This document shows, piece after piece, positions 31,411 to 40,161 of a stretch of 64,000 nt of DNA. The position numbers and the translations under genes are program-made. The notes under the pieces are model-generated. The model was given only the letters and a program-made list of their open reading frames with translations, did no database searches and had not been told where the DNA came from. Source of the DNA: Microbacterium oryzae (GTDB lineage: Bacteria; Actinomycetota; Actinomycetes; Actinomycetales; Microbacteriaceae); assembly GCF_030406385.1 (NCBI RefSeq), contig NZ_JAUEPM010000003.1, positions 62,001 through 126,000 of the forward strand, read 5' to 3'. Numbering within the stretch: the first letter of the stretch is position 1; each line of letters begins with the position of its first letter.

Positions 31411-33117
31411 ATGACCGAGAACCAGTCCTCAGCCGAGCGCGCAGCCGTGCGCGAGATCCGCGAGAGCGCACGCACCAGCGTCCTCATCATCGGGGGCGGC
31501 ATCAACGGCATCTCGACATTCCGCGACCTCGCCCTGCAGGGCATCGACGTCGTCCTCGTCGAACGCGGCGACTTCGCCTCCGGTGCCTCCTCGGCGTCCA
31601 GCCACATGATCCACGGCGGCATCCGCTACCTGGAGAACGGCGAGTTCCGACTCGTGCGCGAGTCGGTGCAGGAGCGCAACGGCCTGCTGCGCATCGCACC
31701 GCACTACGTGAAGCCGCTCGAGACGACCATCCCGATCTACTCGACGTTCTCGGGCATCCTCTCCGCGCCGCTGCGCTTCCTCACGCACCGCTCCGGCAAG
31801 CCGCAGGAGCGCGGCGCGGCGCTCATCAAGATCGGCCTCACGCTCTACGACACCTTCTCCCGTGACGGCGGCACCGTTCCACGGCACCGCTTCCTGGGGC
31901 GTCGCCGCTCGCTGCGCGAGCTCCCCGCGCTCGACCCGGACATCAAGTACACCGCGACGTACTACGACGCCTCCATGCACGACCCCGAGCGACTCGCGCT
32001 CGACGTGCTCCTCGACGGCGCCGCCGCGCATCCGGGCGCCCGCGCGCTGAACTATGTCGAGGCCGTCGGCCTGACCTCGGAGGGCGTGCTCCTGCGCGAC
32101 CGGGAGACCGGAGCGGAGTTCCCGATCGCCGCTGACGTCGTCGTGAACGCCTCCGGGCCCTGGACCGACCTCACGAACTCGGCTCTCGGCACGGCGACCC
32201 GCTTCATGGGCGGCACCAAGGGCTCGCACATCGTCCTCGACCATCCGGAGCTGCTCGCCGCCACGAAGGGGCGCGAGATCTTCTTCGAGCACTCGGATGG
32301 CCGCATCGTGCTCATCTACCCCCTCAAGGGGCGCGTCCTCGTGGGCACGACCGACATCGACGCGGACCCGAGCAAGCCCGCCGTGTGCACAGAGGAGGAG
32401 GTCGACTACTTCTTCGACCTCATCCACCACGTGTTCCCGCGCATCGCGGTCGACCGCAGCCAGATCGTCTACCGGTTCGCGGGCATCCGGCCGCTGCCGC
32501 GACACGAGGACACCGCGCCCGGCTTCGTGTCGCGCGACTACCGCGTGGAGACCGACCGCTCGGGGGCGGTGCCCCTCGTGAGCCTCGTCGGCGGCAAGTG
32601 GACCACCTTCCGCGCCCTGGGAGAGTCGCTCTCCAACACCGTGCTCGACCTCCTCGGCCGCACCCGCACGGTGTCCACGGCCGGGCGGCCGATCGGCGGC
32701 GGACGCGACTTCCCGCGCGGCGACGCCGACCGGCGCGCCTGGATCGCCGCGCACCTGGTCGGCGCGGGCGACCGCGCCGAGCAGCTCCTCACCCGCTACG
32801 GCACCCGCGCCGCGGACGTGTGGGCGTTCATCGCCGACGGCGACGACGCTCCTCTGGTGGGCGGCGACGTCTCCACGCGCGAGCTGGCGTGGATGGTGCG
32901 CGAGGAGCACGTCGTGCACCTCGCCGACGTGGTGCTGCGCCGCACGAGCATCGCCTTCACAGGCGCCGCCGACGCCGATGTCCTCGACGAGCTGGCTCGC
33001 GCGCTGGCGCCCCTGCTCGGCTGGGACGAGGACAAGCGCGAGGCGGAGATCGAGCAGGCGCGCACGCTGCTGAACGACCTGCACGGTCTGGCCATCCCCG
33101 ACCGCGCGCATCACTGA
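31411..33117 (+). CDS. glpD: Glycerol-3-phosphate dehydrogenase, FAD-dependent
   Basis: A 568-residue protein. The FAD-binding motif VLIIGGGINGISTFRDLALQGIDVVLVERGDFASGASS (residues about 29-66, split over strand and loop) and HMIHGGIRYLENGEFRLVRESVQER are typical of GlpD. FAGIRPLPRHEDTAP and LVGGKWTTFRALGES mark the substrate domain, and a helical C-terminal domain (from about 430) follows. It oxidises glycerol 3-phosphate to DHAP at the membrane and feeds electrons to quinone. First gene of the glpD-glpF-glpK run. Confidence 0.96.
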   Translation: MTENQSSAERAAVREIRESARTSVLIIGGGINGISTFRDLALQGIDVVLVERGDFASGASSASSHMIHGGIRYLENGEFRLVRESVQERNGLLRIAPHYVKPLETTIPIYSTFSGILSAPLRFLTHRSGKPQERGAALIKIGLTLYDTFSRDGGTVPRHRFLGRRRSLRELPALDPDIKYTATYYDASMHDPERLALDVLLDGAAAHPGARALNYVEAVGLTSEGVLLRDRETGAEFPIAADVVVNASGPWTDLTNSALGTATRFMGGTKGSHIVLDHPELLAATKGREIFFEHSDGRIVLIYPLKGRVLVGTTDIDADPSKPAVCTEEEVDYFFDLIHHVFPRIAVDRSQIVYRFAGIRPLPRHEDTAPGFVSRDYRVETDRSGAVPLVSLVGGKWTTFRALGESLSNTVLDLLGRTRTVSTAGRPIGGGRDFPRGDADRRAWIAAHLVGAGDRAEQLLTRYGTRAADVWAFIADGDDAPLVGGDVSTRELAWMVREEHVVHLADVVLRRTSIAFTGAADADVLDELARALAPLLGWDEDKREAEIEQARTLLNDLHGLAIPDRAHH

Positions 33118-33169
33118 CCGGGCCCTCCTCCGTCGAGACCTCGCCGGAGTCACCTCCGATCGCCCGCAT

Positions 33170-33193
33170 CGCCGCGGCAGAGGGGCCGCGGCG
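33170..33193. terminator. Hairpin between glpD and glpF
   Basis: CGCCGCGGC (33170-33178) pairs with GCCGCGGCG (33185-33193), 6-nt loop. It may slow or end glpD transcripts, or protect the glpF message. It ends 24 bp before the glpF start. Confidence 0.5.
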
Positions 33194-33217
33194 CCCCAGA
33201 GAAAGGTCGATGAAGAC

Positions 33218-33973
33218 ATGGAAGATGTGAATCTCGGACTTTACTTCGTGTCCGAGCTGGTCGGCACCGCGATGCTGATCCTGCTCGGATGCGGTGTGGT
33301 GGCCAACGTGGTGCTCGCGAAGACGAAGGGCTTCGCCGGCGGCACGCTCATGGTGAACTGGGGATGGGGACTCGCGGTCTTCGCGGGCGTGCTGGTCGCC
33401 GCGTACTCCGGCGCCATCATCAACCCCGCCGTGGGCATCGGCCTGCTGATCGCCGGCAAGATCTCGTTCGTCATGTTCCTCGTCGCCCTGGCGGCGGAGC
33501 TCATCGGCGCGATCATCGGCGCCGTGCTCTGCTGGGCGGCGTACCGCCAGCACTTCGACGAGGAGGAGGACCCGGCCAACAAGCTCGGCGTCTTCTCGAC
33601 CGGTCCGGCCATCCGGTCGTATGGGGACAACCTCGTCACCGAGATCATCGGCACGTTCGTGCTCGTCTTCGTCATCTTCGCCTTCGCCGACTACGGCGAC
33701 ATCGAGGTCGGCGTCCCCGGCGGCCTCGGCCCGCTGGCCGCGCTGCCCGTCACGCTCCTCGTCGTCGGCATCGGCGCGTCGCTCGGTGGCCCCACCGGGT
33801 ACGCGATCAACCCAGCTCGCGACCTCGGCCCGCGCATCGCCCACGCCATCCTCCCCATCAAGGGCAAGGGCTCCAGCGACTGGGCCTACTCATGGGTTCC
33901 GGTCGTCGGGCCGCTCGTCGGCGGCGCGATCGCCGCGCTCCTCGCCCCCGCCCTCCTCAGCCTCGCCGCCTGA
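33218..33973 (+). CDS. glpF: Glycerol facilitator (MIP family)
   Basis: A 251-residue protein with six membrane helices and both half-helix NPA motifs: NPA at 69-71 (in YSGAIINPAVGIG) and NPAR at 198-201 (in GYAINPARDLGPR). The Arg after the second NPA and Asp in RDLGPR are the glycerol-channel features. The first motif has Gly where most members have Thr after NPAV. It carries glycerol across the membrane down its gradient. It precedes glpK by 32 bp. Confidence 0.94.
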   Translation: MEDVNLGLYFVSELVGTAMLILLGCGVVANVVLAKTKGFAGGTLMVNWGWGLAVFAGVLVAAYSGAIINPAVGIGLLIAGKISFVMFLVALAAELIGAIIGAVLCWAAYRQHFDEEEDPANKLGVFSTGPAIRSYGDNLVTEIIGTFVLVFVIFAFADYGDIEVGVPGGLGPLAALPVTLLVVGIGASLGGPTGYAINPARDLGPRIAHAILPIKGKGSSDWAYSWVPVVGPLVGGAIAALLAPALLSLAA

Positions 33974-34005
33974 CCCCGTAACGCGTTCAAAGGAGAAACA
34001 CCACC

Positions 34006-35520
34006 ATGGCCGAATACATCATCGCGATCGATCAGGGCACGACGTCCAGCCGTGCGATCGTCTTCGATCGGAAGGGGACCATCATCTCCACTGGTCAGAA
34101 GGAGCACGAGCAGATCTTCCCCAAGCCGGGATGGGTCGAGCACGACCCGATGGAGATCTGGCGCAACGTCCAGGAGGTCATCGGCCTCGCCCTGAGCCGC
34201 GGCGACCTCACTCGGCACGACATCGCCGCGGTCGGCATCACCAATCAGCGCGAGACCGCCGTCGTCTGGGACCGAAAGACCGGACGCCCCGTCTACAACG
34301 CGATCGTCTGGCAGGACACCCGCACGCAGCCGATCGTCGATCGCCTCGCCGGGGATCAGGGCGTCGACCGCTTCAAGGACATCGTGGGACTGCCGCTGGC
34401 GACGTACTTCTCGGGCACGAAGATCGCCTGGATCCTCGAGAACGTCGACGGTGCCAAGGAGAAGGCCGAGGCGGGCGACCTCGCGTTCGGGACCACCGAC
34501 TCCTGGGTCCTCTGGAACCTCACCGGCGGGACGGATGGCGGTGTGCACGTCACCGACGTCACGAACGCCTCGCGCACCCTCTTCATGGACCTCGAGACGC
34601 TCGAGTGGCGCGACGACATCCTGTCCGAGTTCGGGGTGCCGCGCTCGATGATGCCGGAGATCCGCTCCTCCTCCGAGGTGTACGGGGCCGCCAAGAGCTC
34701 GTCGCTGCTGCGCGAGACGCCCATCGCGGGCATCCTCGGCGACCAGCAGGCCGCCACGTTCGGGCAGGTCGCGTTCCAGGCTGGCGAGAGCAAGAACACG
34801 TACGGCACCGGCAACTTCCTCATCTTCCAGACCGGAGAGGAGATCATCCGGTCGAAGAACGGGCTGCTCACCACGATCGGCTACAAGCTCGGCGACGGCC
34901 CGACGCACTACGCCCTCGAGGGCTCGATCGCCGTCACCGGCTCCCTCATCCAGTGGCTGCGCGACCAGCTCGGCATCATCTCCTCGGCACCCGAGGTGGA
35001 GAAGCTCGCCGCGCAGGTCGACGACAACGGCGGCGTCTACTTCGTGCCCGCGTTCTCCGGTCTGTTCGCCCCCTACTGGCGCCCGGATGCCCGCGGCGCG
35101 ATCGTGGGGATGACGCGGTACGTGACGAAGGGGCACATCGCCCGCGCCGCGCTCGAGGCCGTCGCCTATCAGACGCGCGACGTGCTCGACGCGGTGAACG
35201 CCGACGCCGGTGTGGACCTCACCGAGCTGAAGGTCGACGGCGGCATGGTCGCGAACGACACCCTGATGCAGTTCCAGGCCGACGTGCTCGGCGTGCCGGT
35301 GGTGCGGCCCGTGGTCGCGGAGACCACCGCGCTGGGTGCCGCATACGCGGCCGGTCTCGCCGTCGGGTTCTGGTCGGGTCTCGACGACCTCACCGCGAAC
35401 TGGCAGGAGGACCGCCGCTGGGAGCCCTCGATGGACGAGGAGGAGCGCGACCGGCTGCTCCGCCAGTGGCGCAAGGCCGTGACGAAGTCGATGGACTGGG
35501 TGGACGACGACGTGAGCTGA
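34006..35520 (+). CDS. glpK: Glycerol kinase
   Basis: A 504-residue protein starting [24 protein letters not shown]-kinase features: DQGTTSSRA (ATP phosphate loop 1), [60 protein letters not shown] and [18 protein letters not shown]. It traps glycerol as glycerol 3-phosphate. Allosteric control by FBP is possible but not visible. A strong GAGAAA site lies before the ATG. It ends in a bidirectional terminator. Confidence 0.97.
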   Translation: MAEYIIAIDQGTTSSRAIVFDRKGTIISTGQKEHEQIFPKPGWVEHDPMEIWRNVQEVIGLALSRGDLTRHDIAAVGITNQRETAVVWDRKTGRPVYNAIVWQDTRTQPIVDRLAGDQGVDRFKDIVGLPLATYFSGTKIAWILENVDGAKEKAEAGDLAFGTTDSWVLWNLTGGTDGGVHVTDVTNASRTLFMDLETLEWRDDILSEFGVPRSMMPEIRSSSEVYGAAKSSSLLRETPIAGILGDQQAATFGQVAFQAGESKNTYGTGNFLIFQTGEEIIRSKNGLLTTIGYKLGDGPTHYALEGSIAVTGSLIQWLRDQLGIISSAPEVEKLAAQVDDNGGVYFVPAFSGLFAPYWRPDARGAIVGMTRYVTKGHIARAALEAVAYQTRDVLDAVNADAGVDLTELKVDGGMVANDTLMQFQADVLGVPVVRPVVAETTALGAAYAAGLAVGFWSGLDDLTANWQEDRRWEPSMDEEERDRLLRQWRKAVTKSMDWVDDDVS

Positions 35521-35539
35521 TGCGCTGACGGGCGCTGAC

Positions 35540-35575
35540 GCGGAGCGGGTCTCGGGATTCCGGGGCCCGCTCCGC
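35540..35575. terminator. Bidirectional terminator after glpK
   Basis: GCGGAGCGGG (35540-35549) and CCCGCTCCGC (35566-35575) form a perfect 10-bp stem. It lies between glpK and the convergent VOC-family gene, which ends at 35581. Confidence 0.75.
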
Positions 35576-35580
35576 CGTCG

Positions 35581-35991
35581 TCAGGGCAGGAGGCTCTCGC
35601 CGAGCGGCGAGGGATTCACCGCGACCTCCCACCGGAATCCGTCGGGGTCGACGAAGTAGCCCGAGTAGCCGCCCCATTCGCGCCACGAGGGCGGCTCGGT
35701 CCGCGCTCCGGCAGCGCGTGCGAGTGCGAGCACCGCGTCGACCTCGGCGGGCTCCCGCACGTTGTGCGCGAGTGTCACCGGCGGCGTGCCACCTGCCGCG
35801 ACCGGGCCGATCTCGACCTCAGCGTGCGCATGGTCCCAGAGCGACAGCAGCAGCCGCTGCCCCACGCGGACCATCAGCACCTCGCCGGGGACGTCCACCT
35901 CGGGCGCCCAGCCGAGGCCATCCGCGTAGAAGCGCCGCGACGCCGCCACGTCGTCCACGATCAGGGTGATGAGGCTGACGCGCTGATCCAC
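35581..35991 (-). CDS. VOC-superfamily (glyoxalase/dioxygenase-like) protein
   Basis: A 136-residue protein with two beta-alpha-beta-beta-beta units: VSLITLIVDDVAASRRFYADGLGW at the start and YSGYFVDPDGFRWEVAVNP near the end. A metal-binding Glu is likely in the final strand (RWEVA). The substrate cannot be deduced. I chose the GTG at 35991 because residues upstream are not family-like. Convergent with glpK. Confidence 0.85.
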   Translation of the reverse strand: MDQRVSLITLIVDDVAASRRFYADGLGWAPEVDVPGEVLMVRVGQRLLLSLWDHAHAEVEIGPVAAGGTPPVTLAHNVREPAEVDAVLALARAAGARTEPPSWREWGGYSGYFVDPDGFRWEVAVNPSPLGESLLP

Positions 35992-36042
35992 GACGACAGT
36001 GTGGCACCGGCGCCGCGGCGCCGCCACCCGTGCGAAGAGCGC

Positions 36043-37608
36043 TCAGCCCTTGCCGAACAGCTTCTGCAGCTCGGCCAGGTCCGCCTCGGTGGGCTGCGGC
36101 GCGCCGCCGGCACCCAGGCCGAAGCCCGATCCGGTGGGCGCTGTCGGCACCTCGGGCAGGGCGGAGTTCTCCGCGGCGCGCTTCGCGGGGTTTCCCGACC
36201 GCGAGCCCTGGCTCTTCTTGCCCTTCTTGCCGCCGCGCTTCGCGGAGGCGCCCGGCTTGCCCATGCCGGGCATCGCGCCCATGCCGGGGATGTTGGGCGT
36301 GCCGCCGCGGGCGACCGTCTTCATCATCTTCGCCGCCTGCTCGAAGCGCGTCACGAGCTGGTTGACGTCGGTGACGGTCATGCCCGAGCCGCGGGCGATG
36401 CGGAGGCGGCGCGAGCCGTTGAGGATCTTCGTGTTCGTGCGCTCGGCTGGCGTCATCGAGCGGATGATCGCCTCGGTGCGATCGATCTCGCGCTCGTCGA
36501 AGTCGTCGAGCTGCTGCTTCATCTGGCCCATGCCCGGGAGCATCCCGAGCATCTTCTTCATGGAGCCCATCTTCTTCAGCTGCTGCATCTGCTGCAGGAA
36601 GTCGTCGAGCGTGAACTGATCGGTCGCGAACTTCTCAGCGACCTTGCGGGCCTCCTCCTCGTCGAAGGCCTGCTGCGCCTGCTCGATGAGGGTGAGGATG
36701 TCACCCAGGTCGAGGATGCGGCTGGCCATGCGGTCGGGGTGGAACTCCTCGAGGTCCTCGAGCCCCTCGCCCGTCGACGCGAAGATGATCGGGCGCCCGG
36801 TCACGGATGCGACCGAGAGCGCGGCACCGCCGCGCGCGTCGCCGTCGAGCTTCGACAGCACGACGCCGGTGAAGTCGACGCCCTCCTGGAAGGCCTTCGC
36901 CGTGTTCACCGCGTCCTGGCCGATCATCGCGTCGATGACGAACAGCACCTCGTCGGGCTGCGTCACCCGGCGGATATCGGACGCCTGCTTCATGAGCTCG
37001 GCGTCGACGCCGAGGCGGCCGGCGGTATCGATGATGACGATGTCGTGCTGCTGGCGGCGAGCGTGCTCCACACCGTCGCGCGCCACGCGCACCGGGTCGC
37101 CGACGCCGTTGCCGGGCTCGGGCGCGTAGATCGCCGCGCCCGCGCGCTCTGCCACCACCTGGAGCTGGTTCACCGCGTTGGGGCGCTGCAGGTCGGCGGC
37201 GACGAGGATCGGCGTGTGCCCGTCCTTCTCGAGCCGGCGCGCGAGCTTGCCGGCGAAGGTGGTCTTGCCGGATCCCTGGAGGCCGGCGAGCATGATGACC
37301 GTGGGCGGGGTCTTCGCGAAGGCGAGACGACGCTGCTCGCCGCCGAGGATGCCGACGAGCTCCTCGTTGACGATCTGCACGACCTGCTGCGCGGGATTCA
37401 GCGCCTTGTTGACGTCGTCGCTCAGGGCGCGCTCGCGCACGCGGGCCGAGAACTCCTTCACGACCTGCAGCGCGACGTCGGCGTCGAGCAGGGCGCGACG
37501 GATCTCGCGGACGGTGCCGTCGACATCCGCCGCCGACAGCTTCCCCTTCGTGCGGAGATTGCGGAAGGTCTCGGTGAGGCGGTCGGAGAGCGTGCCGAAA
37601 GTAGCCAT
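36043..37608 (-). CDS. ffh: Signal recognition particle protein Ffh (SRP54)
   Basis: A 521-residue protein: N-domain (1-90), G-domain with G1 GLQGSGKT (109-116), VAADLQRPNAVNQL, DTAGRLGVD, GVVLSKLDGDARGGAA, then the Met-rich M-domain (about 325-440; MQQLKKMGSMKKMLGMLPGMGQM) and a Gly/Lys-rich tail with SAKRGGKKGKK. It binds signal peptides on ribosomes and, with FtsY (also in this window), targets membrane proteins. RNA partner ffs not seen here. Confidence 0.97.
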   Translation of the reverse strand: MATFGTLSDRLTETFRNLRTKGKLSAADVDGTVREIRRALLDADVALQVVKEFSARVRERALSDDVNKALNPAQQVVQIVNEELVGILGGEQRRLAFAKTPPTVIMLAGLQGSGKTTFAGKLARRLEKDGHTPILVAADLQRPNAVNQLQVVAERAGAAIYAPEPGNGVGDPVRVARDGVEHARRQQHDIVIIDTAGRLGVDAELMKQASDIRRVTQPDEVLFVIDAMIGQDAVNTAKAFQEGVDFTGVVLSKLDGDARGGAALSVASVTGRPIIFASTGEGLEDLEEFHPDRMASRILDLGDILTLIEQAQQAFDEEEARKVAEKFATDQFTLDDFLQQMQQLKKMGSMKKMLGMLPGMGQMKQQLDDFDEREIDRTEAIIRSMTPAERTNTKILNGSRRLRIARGSGMTVTDVNQLVTRFEQAAKMMKTVARGGTPNIPGMGAMPGMGKPGASAKRGGKKGKKSQGSRSGNPAKRAAENSALPEVPTAPTGSGFGLGAGGAPQPTEADLAELQKLFGKG

Positions 37609-37620
37609 GATGAGTCGATT

Positions 37621-38223
37621 TTACCCGGCCGCGGGCGGGTTCGCGCGCCGCGGGACCGCGGGCGCCACCGCCAGGGCCGCCGCGACCACGTCGCGCAGCG
37701 AGCTGACGCCCGGGCCGGCGTGCGCCCAGTGCCGCAGGGCGCTCACCACGGCTCCCGCGTAGCCGGCGCCGATGACGTCGGCGGCGAGCGGATCCTGCCC
37801 GCCTCGACGCAGCGCGGCCGACAGCAGTGCCGCCACCCTGGCCATCCGCACCGCAGCCTCGCGCTCGAGATCGGCGGCGATCCCCATCGCGTCGGCGTGA
37901 GTGAAGGCCAGCGCGAGCGCGTCAGGACGCAGATCGTCGGCGAAGGCGAGGATGGCGCGGTGCAGGTCGGCCGTACCGAGCGGCGCCCCAGATGCCTGGA
38001 GGTCGTCGGCCAGTTCGTCGAGGCGCTCGTCGAGTCCCGCCCACAGCAGCCCCGATTTGGAGCTGGCGTAGTTGAAGAAGCTGGACCGGCTCACGCCGGC
38101 ACGGTTCGCGATGTCCGCGATGGAGGTGGCGTCGAACCCCTGCTCGAGGAACAGCTCGCAGGCCGCCTCGGCGAGCGTCTCGCGCGAGGACGCTCGGGGT
38201 CGCCCGGCTCTCGAAGTGGCCAT
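37621..38223 (-). CDS. TetR-family transcriptional regulator
   Basis: A 200-residue protein with N-terminal HTH (about 12-58: RETLAEAACELFLEQGFDATSIADIANRAGVSRSSFFNYASSK, split) and a ligand-binding all-helical domain. The long C-terminal AGAVVSALRHWAHAGPG stretch is typical of TetR_C. No operon partner; it lies 12 bp downstream of ffh and 20 bp from the lipA stop on the same strand. A possible operator pair (palindromes at 39892 and 40127) lies upstream of lipB, but a link is only a guess. Confidence 0.9.
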   Translation of the reverse strand: MATSRAGRPRASSRETLAEAACELFLEQGFDATSIADIANRAGVSRSSFFNYASSKSGLLWAGLDERLDELADDLQASGAPLGTADLHRAILAFADDLRPDALALAFTHADAMGIAADLEREAAVRMARVAALLSAALRRGGQDPLAADVIGAGYAGAVVSALRHWAHAGPGVSSLRDVVAAALAVAPAVPRRANPPAAG

Positions 38224-38243
38224 CCGACCCAGGCTAGCGGCCC

Positions 38244-39233
38244 TCAGACCGCCTGCGCGAAGCCCAGGTCGGCGCCGGCGGCGATGTGCGCGAGATGCGG
38301 CGGGATCTCCCGTCCCTTCGACGCCATCGACTGCGCCCACAGCCGGCCGGCCCGATACGACGAGCGCACGAGCGGACCGGCGAGTACGCCGAGGAAGCCG
38401 ATCCGCTCGGCCTCCTCCTTGAACGCGACGAACTCCTCCGGCTTCACCCAGCGCTGCACCGGCAGATGCCGCGGCGACGGCCGGAGGTACTGCGTGATCG
38501 TGATGATGTCGCAGCCGGCGTCGTGCAGGTCGCGCAGCGCGTCGACGACCTCGTCGGGCGTCTCGCCCATCCCGAGGATGAGGTTGGACTTCGTGATGAG
38601 GCCGGCATCGTGCGCCTGCGTGATGACGTCGAGCGACCGCTCGTACCGGAAGGCGGGGCGTATGCGCTTGAAGATGCGCGGCACCGTCTCCACGTTGTGC
38701 GCGAACACCTCCGGACGCGCCTCGAAGATCTCACCGAGGAGCGCGGGATCGCCGTCGTGCTCGTTCGCGAGCAGCTCGACGCCGGTGCCGGGGTTGAGGT
38801 CGTGGATCCGCCGCACGGTCTCCGCGTTCAACCACGCCCCCGTGTCGGGAAGGTCGTCGCGGGCCACGCTCGTGACCGTCGCATAGCGCAGCCCCATCCG
38901 CCGCACGCTCTCGGCGACCCGTCGCGGCTCGTCGATGTCGTACTCCGCGGGCTTGCCGGTGTCGATCTGGCAGAAGTCGCAGCGGCGCGTGCACTGGGAG
39001 CCGCCGATGAGGAACGTCGCCTCGCGGTCCTCCCAGCACTCGAAGATGTTCGGGCAGCCGGCCTCCTGGCACACCGTGTGGAGATCCTCGCTCTTCACGA
39101 GCGCATGCAGCTCGCGGTACTCCGGCCCCTGGCGCGCGGTGGTCTTGATCCACGACGGCTTCCGCTCGATCGGGGTCTGGGCGTTCCGCACCTCCAGCCG
39201 CAGCAGCCGCCGACCATCCGGCGCCGCACTCAT
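38244..39233 (-). CDS. lipA: Lipoyl synthase
   Basis: A 329-residue radical SAM protein. The radical cluster ligands are C81, C85 and C88 (CTRRCDFC), and the auxiliary 4Fe-4S ligands C55, C60 and C66 ([12 protein letters not shown]). The RSSYRAG Ser-containing end ([11 protein letters not shown]) provides the remaining auxiliary ligand. It inserts two sulfurs into octanoyl groups on E2 and GcvH domains. It overlaps lipB by 4 bp. Confidence 0.97.
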   Translation of the reverse strand: MSAAPDGRRLLRLEVRNAQTPIERKPSWIKTTARQGPEYRELHALVKSEDLHTVCQEAGCPNIFECWEDREATFLIGGSQCTRRCDFCQIDTGKPAEYDIDEPRRVAESVRRMGLRYATVTSVARDDLPDTGAWLNAETVRRIHDLNPGTGVELLANEHDGDPALLGEIFEARPEVFAHNVETVPRIFKRIRPAFRYERSLDVITQAHDAGLITKSNLILGMGETPDEVVDALRDLHDAGCDIITITQYLRPSPRHLPVQRWVKPEEFVAFKEEAERIGFLGVLAGPLVRSSYRAGRLWAQSMASKGREIPPHLAHIAAGADLGFAQAV

Positions 39234-39865
39234 GCCGCCACCGCCGCTTCCTCGGCGGCGAACGCCGCGACCACGGCGTCCACGACGTCCGCGGGCCTCA
39301 CCCGGCGTTCGGTCTCGGCGCTCATGGTGGTGACGCCGGCGTCGGCGATGCCGCAGGGGACGATCTGCGAGAAGCCGTCGAGGCCGTTGTCGCAGTTGAG
39401 GGCGAAGCCGTGCAGCGAGACACCTTCGGTGACGCGCACGCCGATGGCTGCGACCTTGTCATCGCGCCCGTCCCCGACCCAGACGCCGCTGCGCCCGGCC
39501 ACGCGACGACCGGCCACATCGTGCTCGGCGACCGCCGCGATGAGGATCCGTTCGAGACGCCGCACGTGGTCGACGACGGCGTGGGGCTGCGGCAGGCGCA
39601 GGATCGGGTAGCCGACCAGCTGTCCAGGGCCGTGCCAGGTGATCTTCCCGCCCCGGTCGACGTCGATCACGGGGGTTCCGTCGCGCGGGCGCTCGTGCGG
39701 CTCTGTGCGACGTCCGGCCGTGTACACGGGCTCGTGCTCGAGGAGGATCAGGGTGTCGGCCCTCTCCCCCGCGACCACCTCGGCGTGGATCCGGCGCTGG
39801 AGCGCCCAGCCCTCCTGGTACGGCACCCGATCGGGCCCGAGACCCGCCACCAGCACGTCGATCAC
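39230..39865 (-). CDS. lipB: Octanoyltransferase LipB
   Basis: A 211-residue protein. Catalytic residues are C171 (QIVPCGIAD) and K137 ([10 protein letters not shown]), with the family stretch [17 protein letters not shown] and HGFALNCDN. It moves octanoate from ACP to lipoyl domains before LipA acts. Start at the second of two GTG codons (39865), 5 nt after GGGGGAG. A palindrome TGGATGGCGTCCA lies 27 bp upstream. Confidence 0.95.
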   Translation of the reverse strand: MIDVLVAGLGPDRVPYQEGWALQRRIHAEVVAGERADTLILLEHEPVYTAGRRTEPHERPRDGTPVIDVDRGGKITWHGPGQLVGYPILRLPQPHAVVDHVRRLERILIAAVAEHDVAGRRVAGRSGVWVGDGRDDKVAAIGVRVTEGVSLHGFALNCDNGLDGFSQIVPCGIADAGVTTMSAETERRVRPADVVDAVVAAFAAEEAAVAA

Positions 39866-39891
39866 CACTGCTCCCCCTTGCGTTGCATTTC

Positions 39892-39904
39892 TGGATGGCG
39901 TCCA
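39892..39904 (-). promoter_or_regulatory. Palindrome at the lipB promoter
   Basis: TGGATGGCGTCCA (plus strand). On the lipB strand a TATTGT -10-like element (39905-39910) abuts it. It is nearly identical to the palindrome upstream of the peptide transporter (11 of 13 positions in the matching orientation). A repressor bound here would block the transcription start. Confidence 0.55.
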
Positions 39905-40126
39905 ACAATAGCGCGCGATGTCGAAGCTGCGGCCGCGCTCCGACGGATCACGCCCGCTCGCGACGCCGACTCCGAGACCGCGTCCACGCTCCTGGACCGC
40001 GCCTCCCCTCGCAGAGAGGATGCGCGGCGTGCTGTCTCGGAGCGTCGGCGCGGAGTCGCCCGCGGAGCTCGAGCCACCCGGCACTCGACACGCTTGGCGA
40101 GCCGGCATTCCTCCGGCGGAGTATCT

Positions 40127-40139
40127 TGGACTCCGTCCA
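40127..40139 (+). promoter_or_regulatory. Palindrome at the peptide-transporter promoter
   Basis: TGGACTCCGTCCA with perfect 5-bp arms, overlapping a TATCTT -10-like element (40122-40127), 22 bp before the ATG of the binding-protein gene. It mirrors the site at 39892-39904 in the same divergent region. Confidence 0.55.
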
Positions 40140-40161
40140 CTTTTCCTCGTCGAAAGCCGTC

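Noticed and set aside
37621..38340. Longer TetR protein starting at 38340
   Set aside because: The first 39 residues are Arg-rich and lie in the lipA tail. The family sequence begins at the ATG at 38223.
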